Positions 1-8,354 of a stretch of 64,000 nt of DNA are shown here, one piece after another; the stretch's first letter is position 1, and each line of letters starts with the position of its first letter. The notes under the pieces are model-generated. The model was not told the DNA's origin. It saw only the letters and a list, made by a program, of their open reading frames with translations, and ran no database searches. Source of the stretch: Actinoallomurus soli (lineage in GTDB: Bacteria > Actinomycetota > Actinomycetes > Streptosporangiales > Streptosporangiaceae); the NCBI RefSeq assembly GCF_024055715.1, contig NZ_JAMXMV010000005.1:124001-188000 (forward strand), read 5' to 3'. A program made the position numbers and the translations under genes.

Positions 1-167
1 ACCGTGCCGTGGTCGTGCCCCAGGCGCTGCTCGGCGTAGACGGCCACGCCCAGCTTGAGCAGCAGTTTCTGCGCGCGCCGGTGCTCGTTCCACTCCTCGA
101 TGGCCTCGACGCCGATCGTGCCGTGTTCGACGGCGGCGGCACAGCCGGTCGGGTCACCGCGGCGAGA
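1..167 (-). pseudogene. possible gene fragment running off the left edge
   Basis: Reading leftward, an open frame begins just after an in-frame TGA at 168-170 and runs off the window. Its translation looks protein-like, with the stretch VEAIEEWNEHRRAQKLLLK followed by LGVAVYAEQRLGHDHGT. No ATG or GTG lies near its beginning; the first in-frame GTG is at position 47. It could be a 5'-truncated remnant, or a gene starting at 47 with most of its length outside the window. I do not recognise the family. Confidence 0.25.
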
Positions 168-474
168 TCAGAGAATCTTGCCGGTGTAGAGACGACGGGT
201 TGTCGCGACGATGAAATCCGTAGACGAGTCGCCGTCGCCGATCGGCGCATCGGCCAGAGGCTCTCGAACAGCGGCCGGACGACTTAGACCAGCATCAACG
301 CCGCACGAGGGTTGGCTGCCGGATCGAGCCGACGTCCGGGGGAAAAGTGGGGGGATGGCTCCGTGCCCCCTCGGACCCATGCGCAGCGTAGGTTCGAGCC
401 CATGTCCTGCCATCTCAGCCACGGTGCGTCGATCGAGCACGGCGACTACCTCACCCCGCCGGCCTCGTGACCCC
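168..474. other. non-coding stretch, nothing recognised
   Basis: About 300 bases between the left-edge fragment and the stop of the patatin-like gene. The open frames here have the composition of chance high-GC frames, and I see no convincing promoter, repeat or RNA gene. Confidence 0.4.
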
Positions 475-1347
475 TCACGCCGATCCGGAACCGGGTATCA
501 GGTGACGGACGGCGTCGGCCTCGTGGCGGCCCTGGGCGCGGCCCGCGTGTGCCGCGGCATCCCGGACCGATGGGTCGAGGGGATTGGGGCCCATCGCGGC
601 GAGGGACGCCTCGTCAGGGTGGATGACCGTGACGGTGGAACCCCGGCCGCGCAGCTGTTCGACGACCTCGTCCAGCGGGCCGCCCCAGGGCGGGACCGGG
701 GCGTCGGCGGGGACGGGGGACAGGATGAGGACGCGGTCGTATCCCAGCGCGAGGTCGGCGTTCTCGTTGGAGTGGGCGCCGCCGTCGACGTACTTGCGGC
801 CGTCGATGGAGACCGGAGGCCAGATCCCGGGAACGGCGCAACTGGCCGCCACCGCGTCGACCAACCCGACGCCGGACGCCGGGTCGAAGATCCGCCGCTC
901 GCCCGTCTCCGCGTCGACGGCGACGATGGCGATCGGGCGTTCCGGCCAGTCGAAGGACGGCAGACGTGAGGCGATGGCCTCCCGTCGTTCCTTCTCCGGG
1001 ACCGTACGGGCCTCTCGCGCCCACGCGCCGATGCGGCGGCGCATCTCCAGCGCGTCCTCCGCCCCCGCCATGACCTCCGCGATCGTCGAGGCATAGGCGG
1101 GCAGGTCAAGCTCGGCGGGGATCTCACGCGCCTGCAGCGCGGGGTCGACCTGCCGCCGGAACAGCTCCTCCAGCGGCAGGCCACTGCCCACCTGGGCGGT
1201 CACGGCGGATCCGGCCGACGTGCCGACGATCAGATCGGCGCCGAGCACGCCGGCGCCGGCGTCCGCCAGGCCCACGAGGACCCCGGTCTCCCAGGCGATC
1301 CCCGCGACGCCGCCGCCCCCGAGGACCAATGCGCTTCGTACGGTCAT
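475..1347 (-). CDS. patatin-like phospholipase (RssA/NTE-type)
   Basis: A 290-residue protein with the marks of the patatin-like acyl hydrolases. A glycine-rich oxyanion-hole loop (GGGGVAG) lies at residues 10-16. The nucleophile elbow GTSAG at 42-46 puts the catalytic serine at 44. A DGG motif near residue 190 (YVDGGAHSNENADLA) supplies the catalytic aspartate of the Ser-Asp dyad. Length fits the stand-alone bacterial RssA-like group, which hydrolyses phospholipids or other acyl esters. There is no signal peptide, so it is probably cytosolic. It stands alone, divergent from the MoxR gene. The substrate cannot be told from sequence. Confidence 0.9.
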   Translation of the reverse strand: MTVRSALVLGGGGVAGIAWETGVLVGLADAGAGVLGADLIVGTSAGSAVTAQVGSGLPLEELFRRQVDPALQAREIPAELDLPAYASTIAEVMAGAEDALEMRRRIGAWAREARTVPEKERREAIASRLPSFDWPERPIAIVAVDAETGERRIFDPASGVGLVDAVAASCAVPGIWPPVSIDGRKYVDGGAHSNENADLALGYDRVLILSPVPADAPVPPWGGPLDEVVEQLRGRGSTVTVIHPDEASLAAMGPNPLDPSVRDAAAHAGRAQGRHEADAVRHLIPGSGSA

Positions 1348-1485
1348 GTCCCCATCCTGACGTCCGGCCCCGGCCGGGCGCTTCCGCGTCCGTGGTGATC
1401 GTTCTCACGGCGTGCGCCGGGAATTCGCCCGACCGGCGGCGTGGGGTAGGTTCGAACGCGGTTCGGTTCGTTCCCTGGAGCGCAG

Positions 1486-2355
1486 ATGACCCTCAGCTCG
1501 CCCGCCGACGTCCGTGAGCGTCTCGCGGCCGTCGACTACCTGGCCGACGACGCGATCGCGACGACCGTCTACCTCGCCGCCGCGCTCGGCAAGCCGCTCC
1601 TGGTCGAGGGCCCCGCCGGGGTCGGCAAGACGGAGCTGGCCAAGGCCGTCGCCTCGATCACCGACGCGCGCCTCGTACGGCTCCAGTGCTACGAGGGCCT
1701 CGACGAGGCGCGCGCCCTGTACGAGTGGAACTACAAGAAGCAGCTGCTGCGCATCCAGGCGGCCGGCGACCAGTCGTGGAGCGCCACGCACGACGACATC
1801 TTCAGCGAGGAGTTCCTGCTGGAGCGGCCGCTGCTGACCGCCATCCGGCGCACCGATCCGACGGTCCTGCTGATCGACGAGATCGACAAGGCGGACGTCG
1901 AGGTCGAGGGACTGCTCCTGGAGGTGCTGTCGGACTTCCAGGTGACCATCCCCGAACTCGGGACGATCACGGCGGCGCGCCGGCCGATCGTCGTGCTCAC
2001 CTCCAACGCGACCCGCGAGCTGTCCGAGGCGCTCAAACGGCGTTGCCTCTACCTGCACCTGGACTACCCGTCCCCGGAGCGCGAGCGCGACATCGTACGG
2101 GCGCGGGTGCCCGGCATCGACGAGACCCTGGCGGCCCGGCTCGCCCAGGTCGTCGCGGTCCTGCGCGAACTGGAGCTGAAGAAGCCCCCGAGCATCGCCG
2201 AGACCGTCGACTGGGCGCGTACCCTGCTGGCGCTCGGCCTCGACCGGCTCGACGGGGAGGCGATCGCCGCGACCCTGGGCGTCGTCCTGAAACACCACTC
2301 CGACCAGGAACGCGCGCGCAAGGAGGTCGTCGCCGGCGATGCCGCGGCTCGATGA
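1486..2355 (+). CDS. MoxR-family AAA+ ATPase
   Basis: A 289-residue AAA+ ATPase of the MoxR class. Walker A (GPAGVGKT) is at residues 42-49 and Walker B (VLLIDEID) near 127-134, followed by a sensor-1 region (VVLTSNATRELSEALKRR) typical of MoxR. MoxR proteins act as chaperone-like remodellers that help assemble or activate metal-containing complexes, together with a von Willebrand factor A partner. That partner is the next gene, 15 bases downstream, so the two form an operon. The closest functional analogues are CoxD/CoxE-type pairs, but no carbon monoxide dehydrogenase genes are present, so the client is unknown. Confidence 0.93.
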   Translation: MTLSSPADVRERLAAVDYLADDAIATTVYLAAALGKPLLVEGPAGVGKTELAKAVASITDARLVRLQCYEGLDEARALYEWNYKKQLLRIQAAGDQSWSATHDDIFSEEFLLERPLLTAIRRTDPTVLLIDEIDKADVEVEGLLLEVLSDFQVTIPELGTITAARRPIVVLTSNATRELSEALKRRCLYLHLDYPSPERERDIVRARVPGIDETLAARLAQVVAVLRELELKKPPSIAETVDWARTLLALGLDRLDGEAIAATLGVVLKHHSDQERARKEVVAGDAAAR

Positions 2356-2370
2356 GATCCGGGGGTCGTG

Positions 2371-3726
2371 ATGGCCCTGCTGGACCGCCACCTCGGGTTC
2401 GTCGCGGCGCTGCGGGAGGCGGGCCTGCCCGTGTCGCTCGCCGAGGGGCTGGACGCCGTTCACGCCCTGGCCGCGATCGACCTCGCCGAGCGCGAGTCGC
2501 TCCGCGCGGCGTACGCGGCCACACTCGTCAAGCGGCAGGCGAGCCGGGAGGCGTTCGACACGCTGTTCGACCTGTGGTTCCCGCCGGTGACGGGCAGTCC
2601 CGAGGAGGCGCGGGAGCGCCCGGCGTACGGCGACCCGGAGGTGCGGCGGCTCCGTGACGAGCTGAGCCGCCTCCTGCTGGACGGCGACGACGACCTCCTG
2701 CGCGCCTTCGCCCGCCAGGCCGTCGGCACGTACGGCCGCGGGTCCGGCGGAGGGGCCGGTGAGAGCCGGTGGTTCTCCTACCAGGTGCTGCGGACGCTGT
2801 CCCCGGAGACGCTGATGGCCGGGCTGCTGACCGCCGTGCTGACCGAGCGCGGCGGCCTCGACGAGAAGGTCGCCCGCCGTACGTTCACGCGCCGCGTCGA
2901 GCGCTTCGAGAGGCTCGTCGCCGAGGACGTACGGCGGCGGATCGCCGAGGACGGCGGCGCCGAGAAGGCCGCCCGCGGCGCCGTGCGGCGGCCGCTGGAC
3001 GAGGTGGACTTCCTCCGGGCGACGCGCGCGGACCTGGCCGCGATCCGGCGTGAGATCCATCCGCTGGCCCGGCGGCTCGCCGCCCGCCTCGCCCACCGCC
3101 GCAGGCACGGCAGGCGCGGGCGACTGGACTTCCGCAGGACCGTGCGCGCGTCGCTGTCGACCGGCGGAGTCCCGCTGACCACGCACCACCGGCCGCCGCG
3201 CCCGCACAAGCCCGAGCTCGTCGTCCTCTGCGACGCCAGTGACTCGGTCTCCTCGTTCGCCCACTTCACGCTGCTGCTGACGTACGCGCTGCGCGAGCAG
3301 TTCGCCCGGGTCCGGGCGTTCGCGTTCATCGACGACCTGGACGAGATCACGCGGTTCTTCGCGCCGGGCGCCGACGTCGTCGAGGCGATGACCCGGATGA
3401 CCCGGGAGGCGCGGCTGGTCTGGATCAGCGGGCACAGCGACTACGGGCGTGCGTTCGGCGTCTTCGAGGACCGCTACGCGGACGCCGTCACGCCCAAGAC
3501 GTCCCTGCTGATCCTCGGGGACGCCCGGAGCAACTACGGATCGCTGAACCTGGAGACGGTCGAGCGGCTCGCGGGGCGGGCACGGCACGCGTACTGGCTC
3601 AACCCCGAACCCGTACGGGACTGGGACACCGGGGACTCGGCGGCCTCGGCGTACGGGGCGGTGGTGCCGATGCGCGAGTGCCGCAACCTCACCCAGCTCG
3701 CGGACTTCGTCGAGTCCCTGGCGTGA
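2371..3726 (+). CDS. CoxE-like von Willebrand factor A domain protein
   Basis: About 451 residues. The N-terminal half is helical, charged and has no named domain; the C-terminal part is a VWA fold of the CoxE type. The MIDAS metal site DASDS lies near residue 288 (VVLCDASDSVSSF), followed by the conserved segments HFTLLLTYALRE and WISGHSDYGRAF. ATG at 2371 is chosen because a G-run at 2361-2365 sits at good spacing; a GTG at 2368 is an alternative. It is co-transcribed with the MoxR ATPase and is probably its adaptor. No signal peptide or membrane segment is visible, so the pair should act in the cytosol. Confidence 0.88.
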   Translation: MALLDRHLGFVAALREAGLPVSLAEGLDAVHALAAIDLAERESLRAAYAATLVKRQASREAFDTLFDLWFPPVTGSPEEARERPAYGDPEVRRLRDELSRLLLDGDDDLLRAFARQAVGTYGRGSGGGAGESRWFSYQVLRTLSPETLMAGLLTAVLTERGGLDEKVARRTFTRRVERFERLVAEDVRRRIAEDGGAEKAARGAVRRPLDEVDFLRATRADLAAIRREIHPLARRLAARLAHRRRHGRRGRLDFRRTVRASLSTGGVPLTTHHRPPRPHKPELVVLCDASDSVSSFAHFTLLLTYALREQFARVRAFAFIDDLDEITRFFAPGADVVEAMTRMTREARLVWISGHSDYGRAFGVFEDRYADAVTPKTSLLILGDARSNYGSLNLETVERLAGRARHAYWLNPEPVRDWDTGDSAASAYGAVVPMRECRNLTQLADFVESLA

Positions 3727-3734
3727 GCTGCCCG

Positions 3735-3750
3735 CCTTCGGGGGCGAAGG
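3735..3750. terminator. small hairpin after the MoxR/VWA operon
   Basis: CCTTCG and CGAAGG form a perfect 6-bp stem around a GGGG loop just after the VWA stop codon. There is no U-tract, so termination is only a guess. Confidence 0.3.
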
Positions 3751-3824
3751 AGGTTCGGGGCGGGTTCTCCGGGTAGCTCCTTCGCCTGTCGGACGAGGCA
3801 ATGCCGCGCGTAAGAGGAGTTTCC

Positions 3825-4334
3825 GTGAATTCGGTGATCGACACCGTCAAGGAGAACGAACGCGAGTACAGCCAGGGCGAGCAACGGCCGCTGCGGTCCT
3901 ACGCGGGGACGCTCGCCGTCTACGGCGTGGCCGTCGGCGGCGCCGCGCTGGTCGCCCGGTTGACCGGGCGCCGGGCCCCCCGTCTGGGGTTGTGGGACGT
4001 CGCGCTGATGGCCGTCACCACCCACAAGGCGTCCCGCACGCTCGCCAAGGACTCGGTGACCAGTCCGCTGCGGGCCCCCTTCACCCGGTACAAGGGGACG
4101 GCCGGCCCCGCCGAGCTCGCCGAGGAGGTCCGGGGCAAGGGCGTCAAGCATGCGATCGGTGAGTTGATCACCTGCCCGTTCTGCATGGCGCAGTGGATCG
4201 GCACCGCCTACGCGGTCGGGATGACCTTCGCACCGGACGCGACCCGGCTGGCCGGGGCGACGATGACGGCCGTGGCGGGCGCCGACTGGCTTCAGCTCGC
4301 CTACGCGCGACTCCAGAAGGCCGCGGAGGGCTGA
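3825..4334 (+). CDS. DUF1360 membrane-associated protein
   Basis: A 169-residue protein of the DUF1360 family. Family hallmarks are the THKASRTLAKDSVTSPLRAPF segment split around the middle, the GELITCPFCMAQW motif with two cysteines, and hydrophobic helices at both ends. GTG at 3825 is chosen because AGAGGAG (3813-3819) is a strong ribosome-binding site five bases upstream. The in-frame ATG at 3801 would bury that site. Similar proteins occur in Bacillus spore coats and widely in actinomycetes, but no biochemical role is established. It stands alone on the plus strand, with about 200 bases of apparently empty sequence before the next gene. Confidence 0.85.
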   Translation: MNSVIDTVKENEREYSQGEQRPLRSYAGTLAVYGVAVGGAALVARLTGRRAPRLGLWDVALMAVTTHKASRTLAKDSVTSPLRAPFTRYKGTAGPAELAEEVRGKGVKHAIGELITCPFCMAQWIGTAYAVGMTFAPDATRLAGATMTAVAGADWLQLAYARLQKAAEG

Positions 4335-4533
4335 GACGGCCGGCGGGCCGCGATGCGCGGCAAGCCGGGAGGCACGACGGGCCGGGAAGCGCGACCGACG
4401 GGCCGCGGTGCGCCGGGAGCCGGCGCGTGGGGTGCGGCGCGTGCACGGACGGCTGCGGCGGGTGCCGGAGAGCCGTTCGCTTCGGCGGAGCGAATCGTGG
4501 GTTTGGGACAGTCTCGGCGGGTAGGCGGCCAGC

Positions 4534-5622
4534 ATGGACCTTAGCTTCCTCAAGTCGCTGTACGACAGTTCGGGCCCGTTCGCCTCCGTCTACCTGGACA
4601 TCAGGCGGATCACGGAGGACGCTCCGAAGGCCATCGAACTGCGCCGCAAGGCCCGGCAGCGGGAACTGGCCGACCAGGGAGCCCCGCCCGCGATGATCGA
4701 GGCGATGGCGCGGCTCGTCGATGAGGAGAACGGCCGGCGGGAGTCCGGCACCCTCGCGATGTTCGCGGCGGACGGCGAGGTCGTCCACCATGAGGTGCTG
4801 CAGGGGCCGCCGCCCGTCGAAGTGGCCCACTACTCGCGGCTTCCCCACGTCAAGCCGATGCTCGTCCAGCGCGGGGAGCCGATGGCCTACGTCGCCGTCA
4901 CGGTCGACCGGCTCGGCGGCGAGCTCACCTGCGTGTCCCGGGACGGCCACCGACGCGTGATCCACGTCAAGCCGGAAGAGGACTTCCCCGTCCGCAAGAC
5001 CAAGGCCGGCGACAGCTTCCGCACGGACAAGCAGCAGCGGGCCGCCGAGGAGGTCTGGCGGACCAACGGGAAGAAGGTCGCCCACGAGATCGCCGTGGCC
5101 GTCGACGACCGCGGCGCCGACCTCGTCGTGCTGGCCGGTGACATCCGCGCCCGCAAGGCCGTCGAGGGAGAGCTGCCCGAGGTGGTGCTGGCGCGCCTGG
5201 TCGACGCCGGCGGAGCGGGCCCGTCCCTGGAGGACGAGATCGCCCGGGCCGTCGAGCACAAGCGCGAGGAACAGCGCGCGGCGCTGCTCGGTCAGTTCGA
5301 CGAGCAGCTCACCAAGAAGGGGCGCGCGGTCGAGGGCCTGGCCGGTGTGACGGACGCGCTGCGCAAGGGCCAGGTCGCGACCCTGTTCCTGGAGGACCGG
5401 CCGGACTCGCCGGCCACGCTGTGGGTCGGCCCGCACCCGACCGACGTCGGCACCTCGGCCGGGCTCCTGCGCGAACTGGGCGTCACCGACCCCGTCGAGG
5501 AGCGCGCCGACGCCGCGCTGATCCGGGCGCTGGCCAGCACGGACGGGGAACTGCGGCTGCTGCCGGCGGAGTCGTTCCGGGCGGAGGCCGGCGTCGGGGC
5601 GTTGCTGCGGTATGTGGACTGA
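4534..5622 (+). CDS. Rv2629-like baeRF2/Vms1-type release-factor-like protein
   Basis: A 362-residue protein resembling mycobacterial Rv2629 and the bacterial-archaeal eRF1-like (baeRF family 2) group related to Vms1/Ankzf1. Visible features are the N-terminal stretch SGPFASVYLDIRR, a central charged region with FPVRKTKAGDSFRTD, and a C-terminal part with DRGADLVVLAGD and ATLFLEDRP, which alternates strands and helices as in eRF1 domains. By analogy these proteins may act on stalled or hibernating ribosomes or on peptidyl-tRNA, but this is not shown for actinomycete members. The HAD gene follows after 21 bases and may be co-transcribed. Confidence 0.75.
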   Translation: MDLSFLKSLYDSSGPFASVYLDIRRITEDAPKAIELRRKARQRELADQGAPPAMIEAMARLVDEENGRRESGTLAMFAADGEVVHHEVLQGPPPVEVAHYSRLPHVKPMLVQRGEPMAYVAVTVDRLGGELTCVSRDGHRRVIHVKPEEDFPVRKTKAGDSFRTDKQQRAAEEVWRTNGKKVAHEIAVAVDDRGADLVVLAGDIRARKAVEGELPEVVLARLVDAGGAGPSLEDEIARAVEHKREEQRAALLGQFDEQLTKKGRAVEGLAGVTDALRKGQVATLFLEDRPDSPATLWVGPHPTDVGTSAGLLRELGVTDPVEERADAALIRALASTDGELRLLPAESFRAEAGVGALLRYVD

Positions 5623-5643
5623 GCGGCCGGGGAGTCACGACCG

Positions 5644-6303
5644 ATGACCGAAGCGGTGATCTTCGATGTCGACGGCACGCTCGTCGACACCAACTACCTG
5701 CACGCCGTGACGTGGTGGGAGGCGTTCCGGCAGTACGGCCACGGCGTCGACATGGCCGCCGTCCACCGGGCGATCGGCATGGGGTCCGACAAGCTGCTCG
5801 ATCAGCTGCTGCCGGACGACCGTGACCGCGGCGAGGACGACGCGATCCGCGCGGCCCACAAGACCCTGTACCGCCTGTTCTGGAAACGGCTGCGCGCCTT
5901 CGACGGAGCCGCGGACCTGCTGCGTGCCTGTGCGGCGCTCGGCCTGAAGGTCGTCCTGGCCAGTTCCGCGGAGGGCGACGAGATGGAGGCGCTGCGCGCC
6001 GCGCTCGACGCGGACGACGCCATCACCGCCGCGACGTCCTCGGCCGACGCCGAGGAGAGCAAACCGGCTCCCGACATCGTCCAGGTGGCCCTGGAGAGGG
6101 CGGGCGTGCCGGCCGACCGGGCGATCTTCGTCGGCGACACCGTCTGGGACATACGGGCCTGCCAGAAGGCCGGCCTGCCGTGCATCGCCGTGCTGACCGG
6201 CGGCATCGGCGCGGACGAGGTCCGGGAGGCCGGTGCCGTCGCCGTCTATGACGGACCGGCGCACCTGCTCGCGGAGCTCGACCGCAGCCCGATCGCCGGG
6301 TGA
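5644..6303 (+). CDS. HAD-family hydrolase (phosphoglycolate-phosphatase-like)
   Basis: A 219-residue haloacid-dehalogenase-superfamily phosphatase. Motif I is DVDGT near residue 9, where the first Asp is the nucleophile. Motif II is the serine of LASSAEGD, motif III the lysine of SKPAPD, and motif IV GDTVWD. The helical cap inserted after motif I makes it subclass IA, like beta-phosphoglucomutase and phosphoglycolate phosphatases. It probably dephosphorylates a small sugar phosphate or similar metabolite in the cytosol. It lies just downstream of the baeRF2-like gene and ends at a strong hairpin. Confidence 0.88.
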   Translation: MTEAVIFDVDGTLVDTNYLHAVTWWEAFRQYGHGVDMAAVHRAIGMGSDKLLDQLLPDDRDRGEDDAIRAAHKTLYRLFWKRLRAFDGAADLLRACAALGLKVVLASSAEGDEMEALRAALDADDAITAATSSADAEESKPAPDIVQVALERAGVPADRAIFVGDTVWDIRACQKAGLPCIAVLTGGIGADEVREAGAVAVYDGPAHLLAELDRSPIAG

Positions 6304-6304
6304 C

Positions 6305-6346
6305 CCGGGGCGCCCGCCTCGCGGACGGACGAGGCGGGCGCCCCGG
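6305..6346. terminator. bidirectional terminator hairpin, 17-bp stem
   Basis: A perfect 17-bp inverted repeat (arms 6305-6321 and 6330-6346, eight-base loop) fills the gap between the convergent HAD phosphatase and cholesterol-oxidase genes. It lacks a strong U-tract, as is common in high-GC actinomycetes, and should serve both strands. Confidence 0.8.
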
Positions 6347-6358
6347 ATCGGGGCCGGC

Positions 6359-8050
6359 TCACGGCAGGAGGACGTCCAGGAACGTGTTACTGAAGACGCG
6401 GTACGGGTCGTACGTGTTCAGCGTGGCCCGCGCCGCGTCGAAGCCGTCGCCGGCGGCCTGTCCCGCGTTCACGGCGCTGCGGACGGTCGAGGTGAGCACG
6501 GTGGTGTCGGCCCATGCCGCGTCAGTCGTGATCGCCCACGCCTTGGACCACTCGGGGCGTACGGTCGCGTACGAACCGGTGTAGTTGGCGAAGATCCACT
6601 GCTCCATCTCCCGATAGAACGCGTTGCACTGCGGTGTGCCCGGAATGGTCCCCATGTCGAGCCAGACGCAGACGTCCCACTCCGGGTGGTCGGGGCGCGG
6701 CCGTACCGACGAGAGCTGTGGCGTGACCGCGCCGCCGACTCCGGTCTCGGACGGCTGGTCCAGGCCGGTCACCCGGATCTCGACCGGGCCGTTCATCGGA
6801 TACCGGCCCTGGGCACGGTAGGCGTTGATCCGGGAGACGTACCGGATGTAGAACTCGCTGACGACGCGCTGGACGTTCGCCCGCGCGGTGAGCACGGCGT
6901 ACCCGGCCTCGACGATCCGCAGGGTGGTCGGCTGGACGTACAGCAGGGTGTTCTTCGACCAGCCCCAGACGTCCCACGTGCCGGTGGTGATGAGCCCGGA
7001 GCCGACGATCGACATCTCGAGGTTCTCGAAGGCCGGGGTGACCGACACGTCACCGGCGACGATCTGCTCGATGTAGTCGGACTGCTGCTGGTCGATGAAG
7101 TTCGCGAAGGTGTAGTTGTACGGGGCGGTGACCTGCTTCGACAGCAGGGGCTTGGACGGGCTGACCGTCCAGAGCTTGATCCACGGGACGGTCGTGAACG
7201 GGAACCAGATCACCTCGATCCGCCCGCAGGCGTCCAGCAGGCTCGCGAACGAGTTCGACCCCGCGGCGGACGGCGCGGCGAAGACGTCGGTGACCTGGAT
7301 GTCGTACCGGCTCTGGCAGCGCAGGCGCTGGTTGACGCCGACCTCCAGGGTCACCTCGGTGACGAACGCCCGGCCCAGGTGGGTCAGGAACGCCTTCATC
7401 GCGGGATCGGTCCGGGTGAACGTCTTCAGCGTGAACGCGTTCCCGCTCCAGACGACCGCGGTGAGGGACCGGATCAGGTTGCTCAGCGAGCCGTAGCCGG
7501 TTCCGGGGAGCCGGCTCTCACCCTGGGCGGGGATCGCCGAGCCGTGCGCGTTGATCGCCAGCGCGCCGCCCAGGGTGATGTCCCCCGGGGCCGGGATGGC
7601 CGCGAACCCCAGCCCGGCCGTCTCGAGCGCGGCGAGCAGGGCGTCCATCGTGACGCCGGTCTGGGCGGTGACGGTGGAGGAGCCGATGCCGACCGCCGTC
7701 AGGTGCTGCGTCGTGTCGACGAGGATGACCTTGCCGGTGTCGGCGCCGTTCGGCAGGAGGATCGGCGACCAGTTGTGCCCCATTCCCTTCGGCCGGAGGC
7801 GGTAGCCGTTCTGCTGGGCCCAGTTCGCCGCGGCCACGACGTCGGCCGGGGTGGTCGGCGCACAGGTCAGTGCGTTCTCGATGGTGATCTCTTCGGACCA
7901 GTTCTGGTAGGCCTGCCGGTACAGCGGCAGGGGGAAGCCCGGCGCGTCGGCTCGGGCGGGCACGCGGAAGGCGGGGATCCAGGTGGTGAGGGCGGCCGCG
8001 CCCGCGGCCGCGAGCAGGCCACGGCGGGACAGGTGGGAGGAGGAGTCCAT
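6359..8050 (-). CDS. Tat-exported FAD oxidase, cholesterol oxidase type II-like
   Basis: A 563-residue protein with a twin-arginine signal (SRRGLLAAAG, Arg 9-10) and a cleavable hydrophobic segment, hence exported folded. The rest fits the vanillyl-alcohol-oxidase FAD fold of Brevibacterium-type (class II) cholesterol oxidase. There is an FAD-binding domain with KGMGHNWSP at 88-96, where His92 is the likely covalent FAD attachment residue, and GDITLGGALAINAHGSA. The substrate domain carries FPFTTVPWIKLWTV and EIRVTGLD, and the C-terminus ends in YDPYRVFSNTFLD. Start 8050 is chosen for the GGGAG upstream and for the Tat position. It likely oxidises cholesterol or another 3-hydroxysteroid. A KstR2-like palindrome lies about 180 bases upstream. 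The covalent link is inferred, not shown. Confidence 0.85.
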   Translation of the reverse strand: MDSSSHLSRRGLLAAAGAAALTTWIPAFRVPARADAPGFPLPLYRQAYQNWSEEITIENALTCAPTTPADVVAAANWAQQNGYRLRPKGMGHNWSPILLPNGADTGKVILVDTTQHLTAVGIGSSTVTAQTGVTMDALLAALETAGLGFAAIPAPGDITLGGALAINAHGSAIPAQGESRLPGTGYGSLSNLIRSLTAVVWSGNAFTLKTFTRTDPAMKAFLTHLGRAFVTEVTLEVGVNQRLRCQSRYDIQVTDVFAAPSAAGSNSFASLLDACGRIEVIWFPFTTVPWIKLWTVSPSKPLLSKQVTAPYNYTFANFIDQQQSDYIEQIVAGDVSVTPAFENLEMSIVGSGLITTGTWDVWGWSKNTLLYVQPTTLRIVEAGYAVLTARANVQRVVSEFYIRYVSRINAYRAQGRYPMNGPVEIRVTGLDQPSETGVGGAVTPQLSSVRPRPDHPEWDVCVWLDMGTIPGTPQCNAFYREMEQWIFANYTGSYATVRPEWSKAWAITTDAAWADTTVLTSTVRSAVNAGQAAGDGFDAARATLNTYDPYRVFSNTFLDVLLP

Positions 8051-8224
8051 GGGTGCTCCCGGGGGGAGCGGCGGTCCGGGACGGCGGACCGCCGGAATGC
8101 AGCGAGAAGACGGCGGGTGCCGGCCTGAGCGTCCCGCCGGGTGACTCGGCCGTGGAGGGGACCGAGCCGTCAGAGCGCGTGAGCGTCGACGCTTGCGCCG
8201 GTTATACGGCGGCCCGAGCTCTTG

Positions 8225-8238
8225 GTCAAGCACTTGCT
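8225..8238. promoter_or_regulatory. KstR2-like operator between cholesterol oxidase and phospholipase genes
   Basis: GTCAAGCACTTGCT contains the perfect palindrome CAAG-CA-CTTG, within a wider CAAGCA-CT-TGCTTG repeat (8227-8240). It matches the mycobacterial KstR2 consensus as I recall it (AnCAAGnnCTTGnT) in 13 of 14 defined or free positions. It lies in the divergent promoter region of the steroid oxidase and the phosphoesterase. Binding is inferred. Confidence 0.55.
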
Positions 8239-8354
8239 TGGTGACACGTGTCCTGGCGTGCCATGTCCGGAACCGGCCTCGTGATCGGCCGCTCCTCGCC
8301 GGACGCAGCCGTCATACTCGGCTCGGCATCCGATCATCACGCTGGGAGGCGACG

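Noticed and set aside
1486-3726. MoxR/VWA pair as an antiphage ternary system
   Set aside because: The third component and effector genes of such systems are absent; neighbours are housekeeping-like. A metal-centre chaperone role is more likely.
1405-3801. A 798-codon minus-strand frame opposite the MoxR and VWA genes
   Set aside because: It is the antisense shadow of two genes with clear motifs; its composition is Arg/Gly/Pro-rich without any domain.
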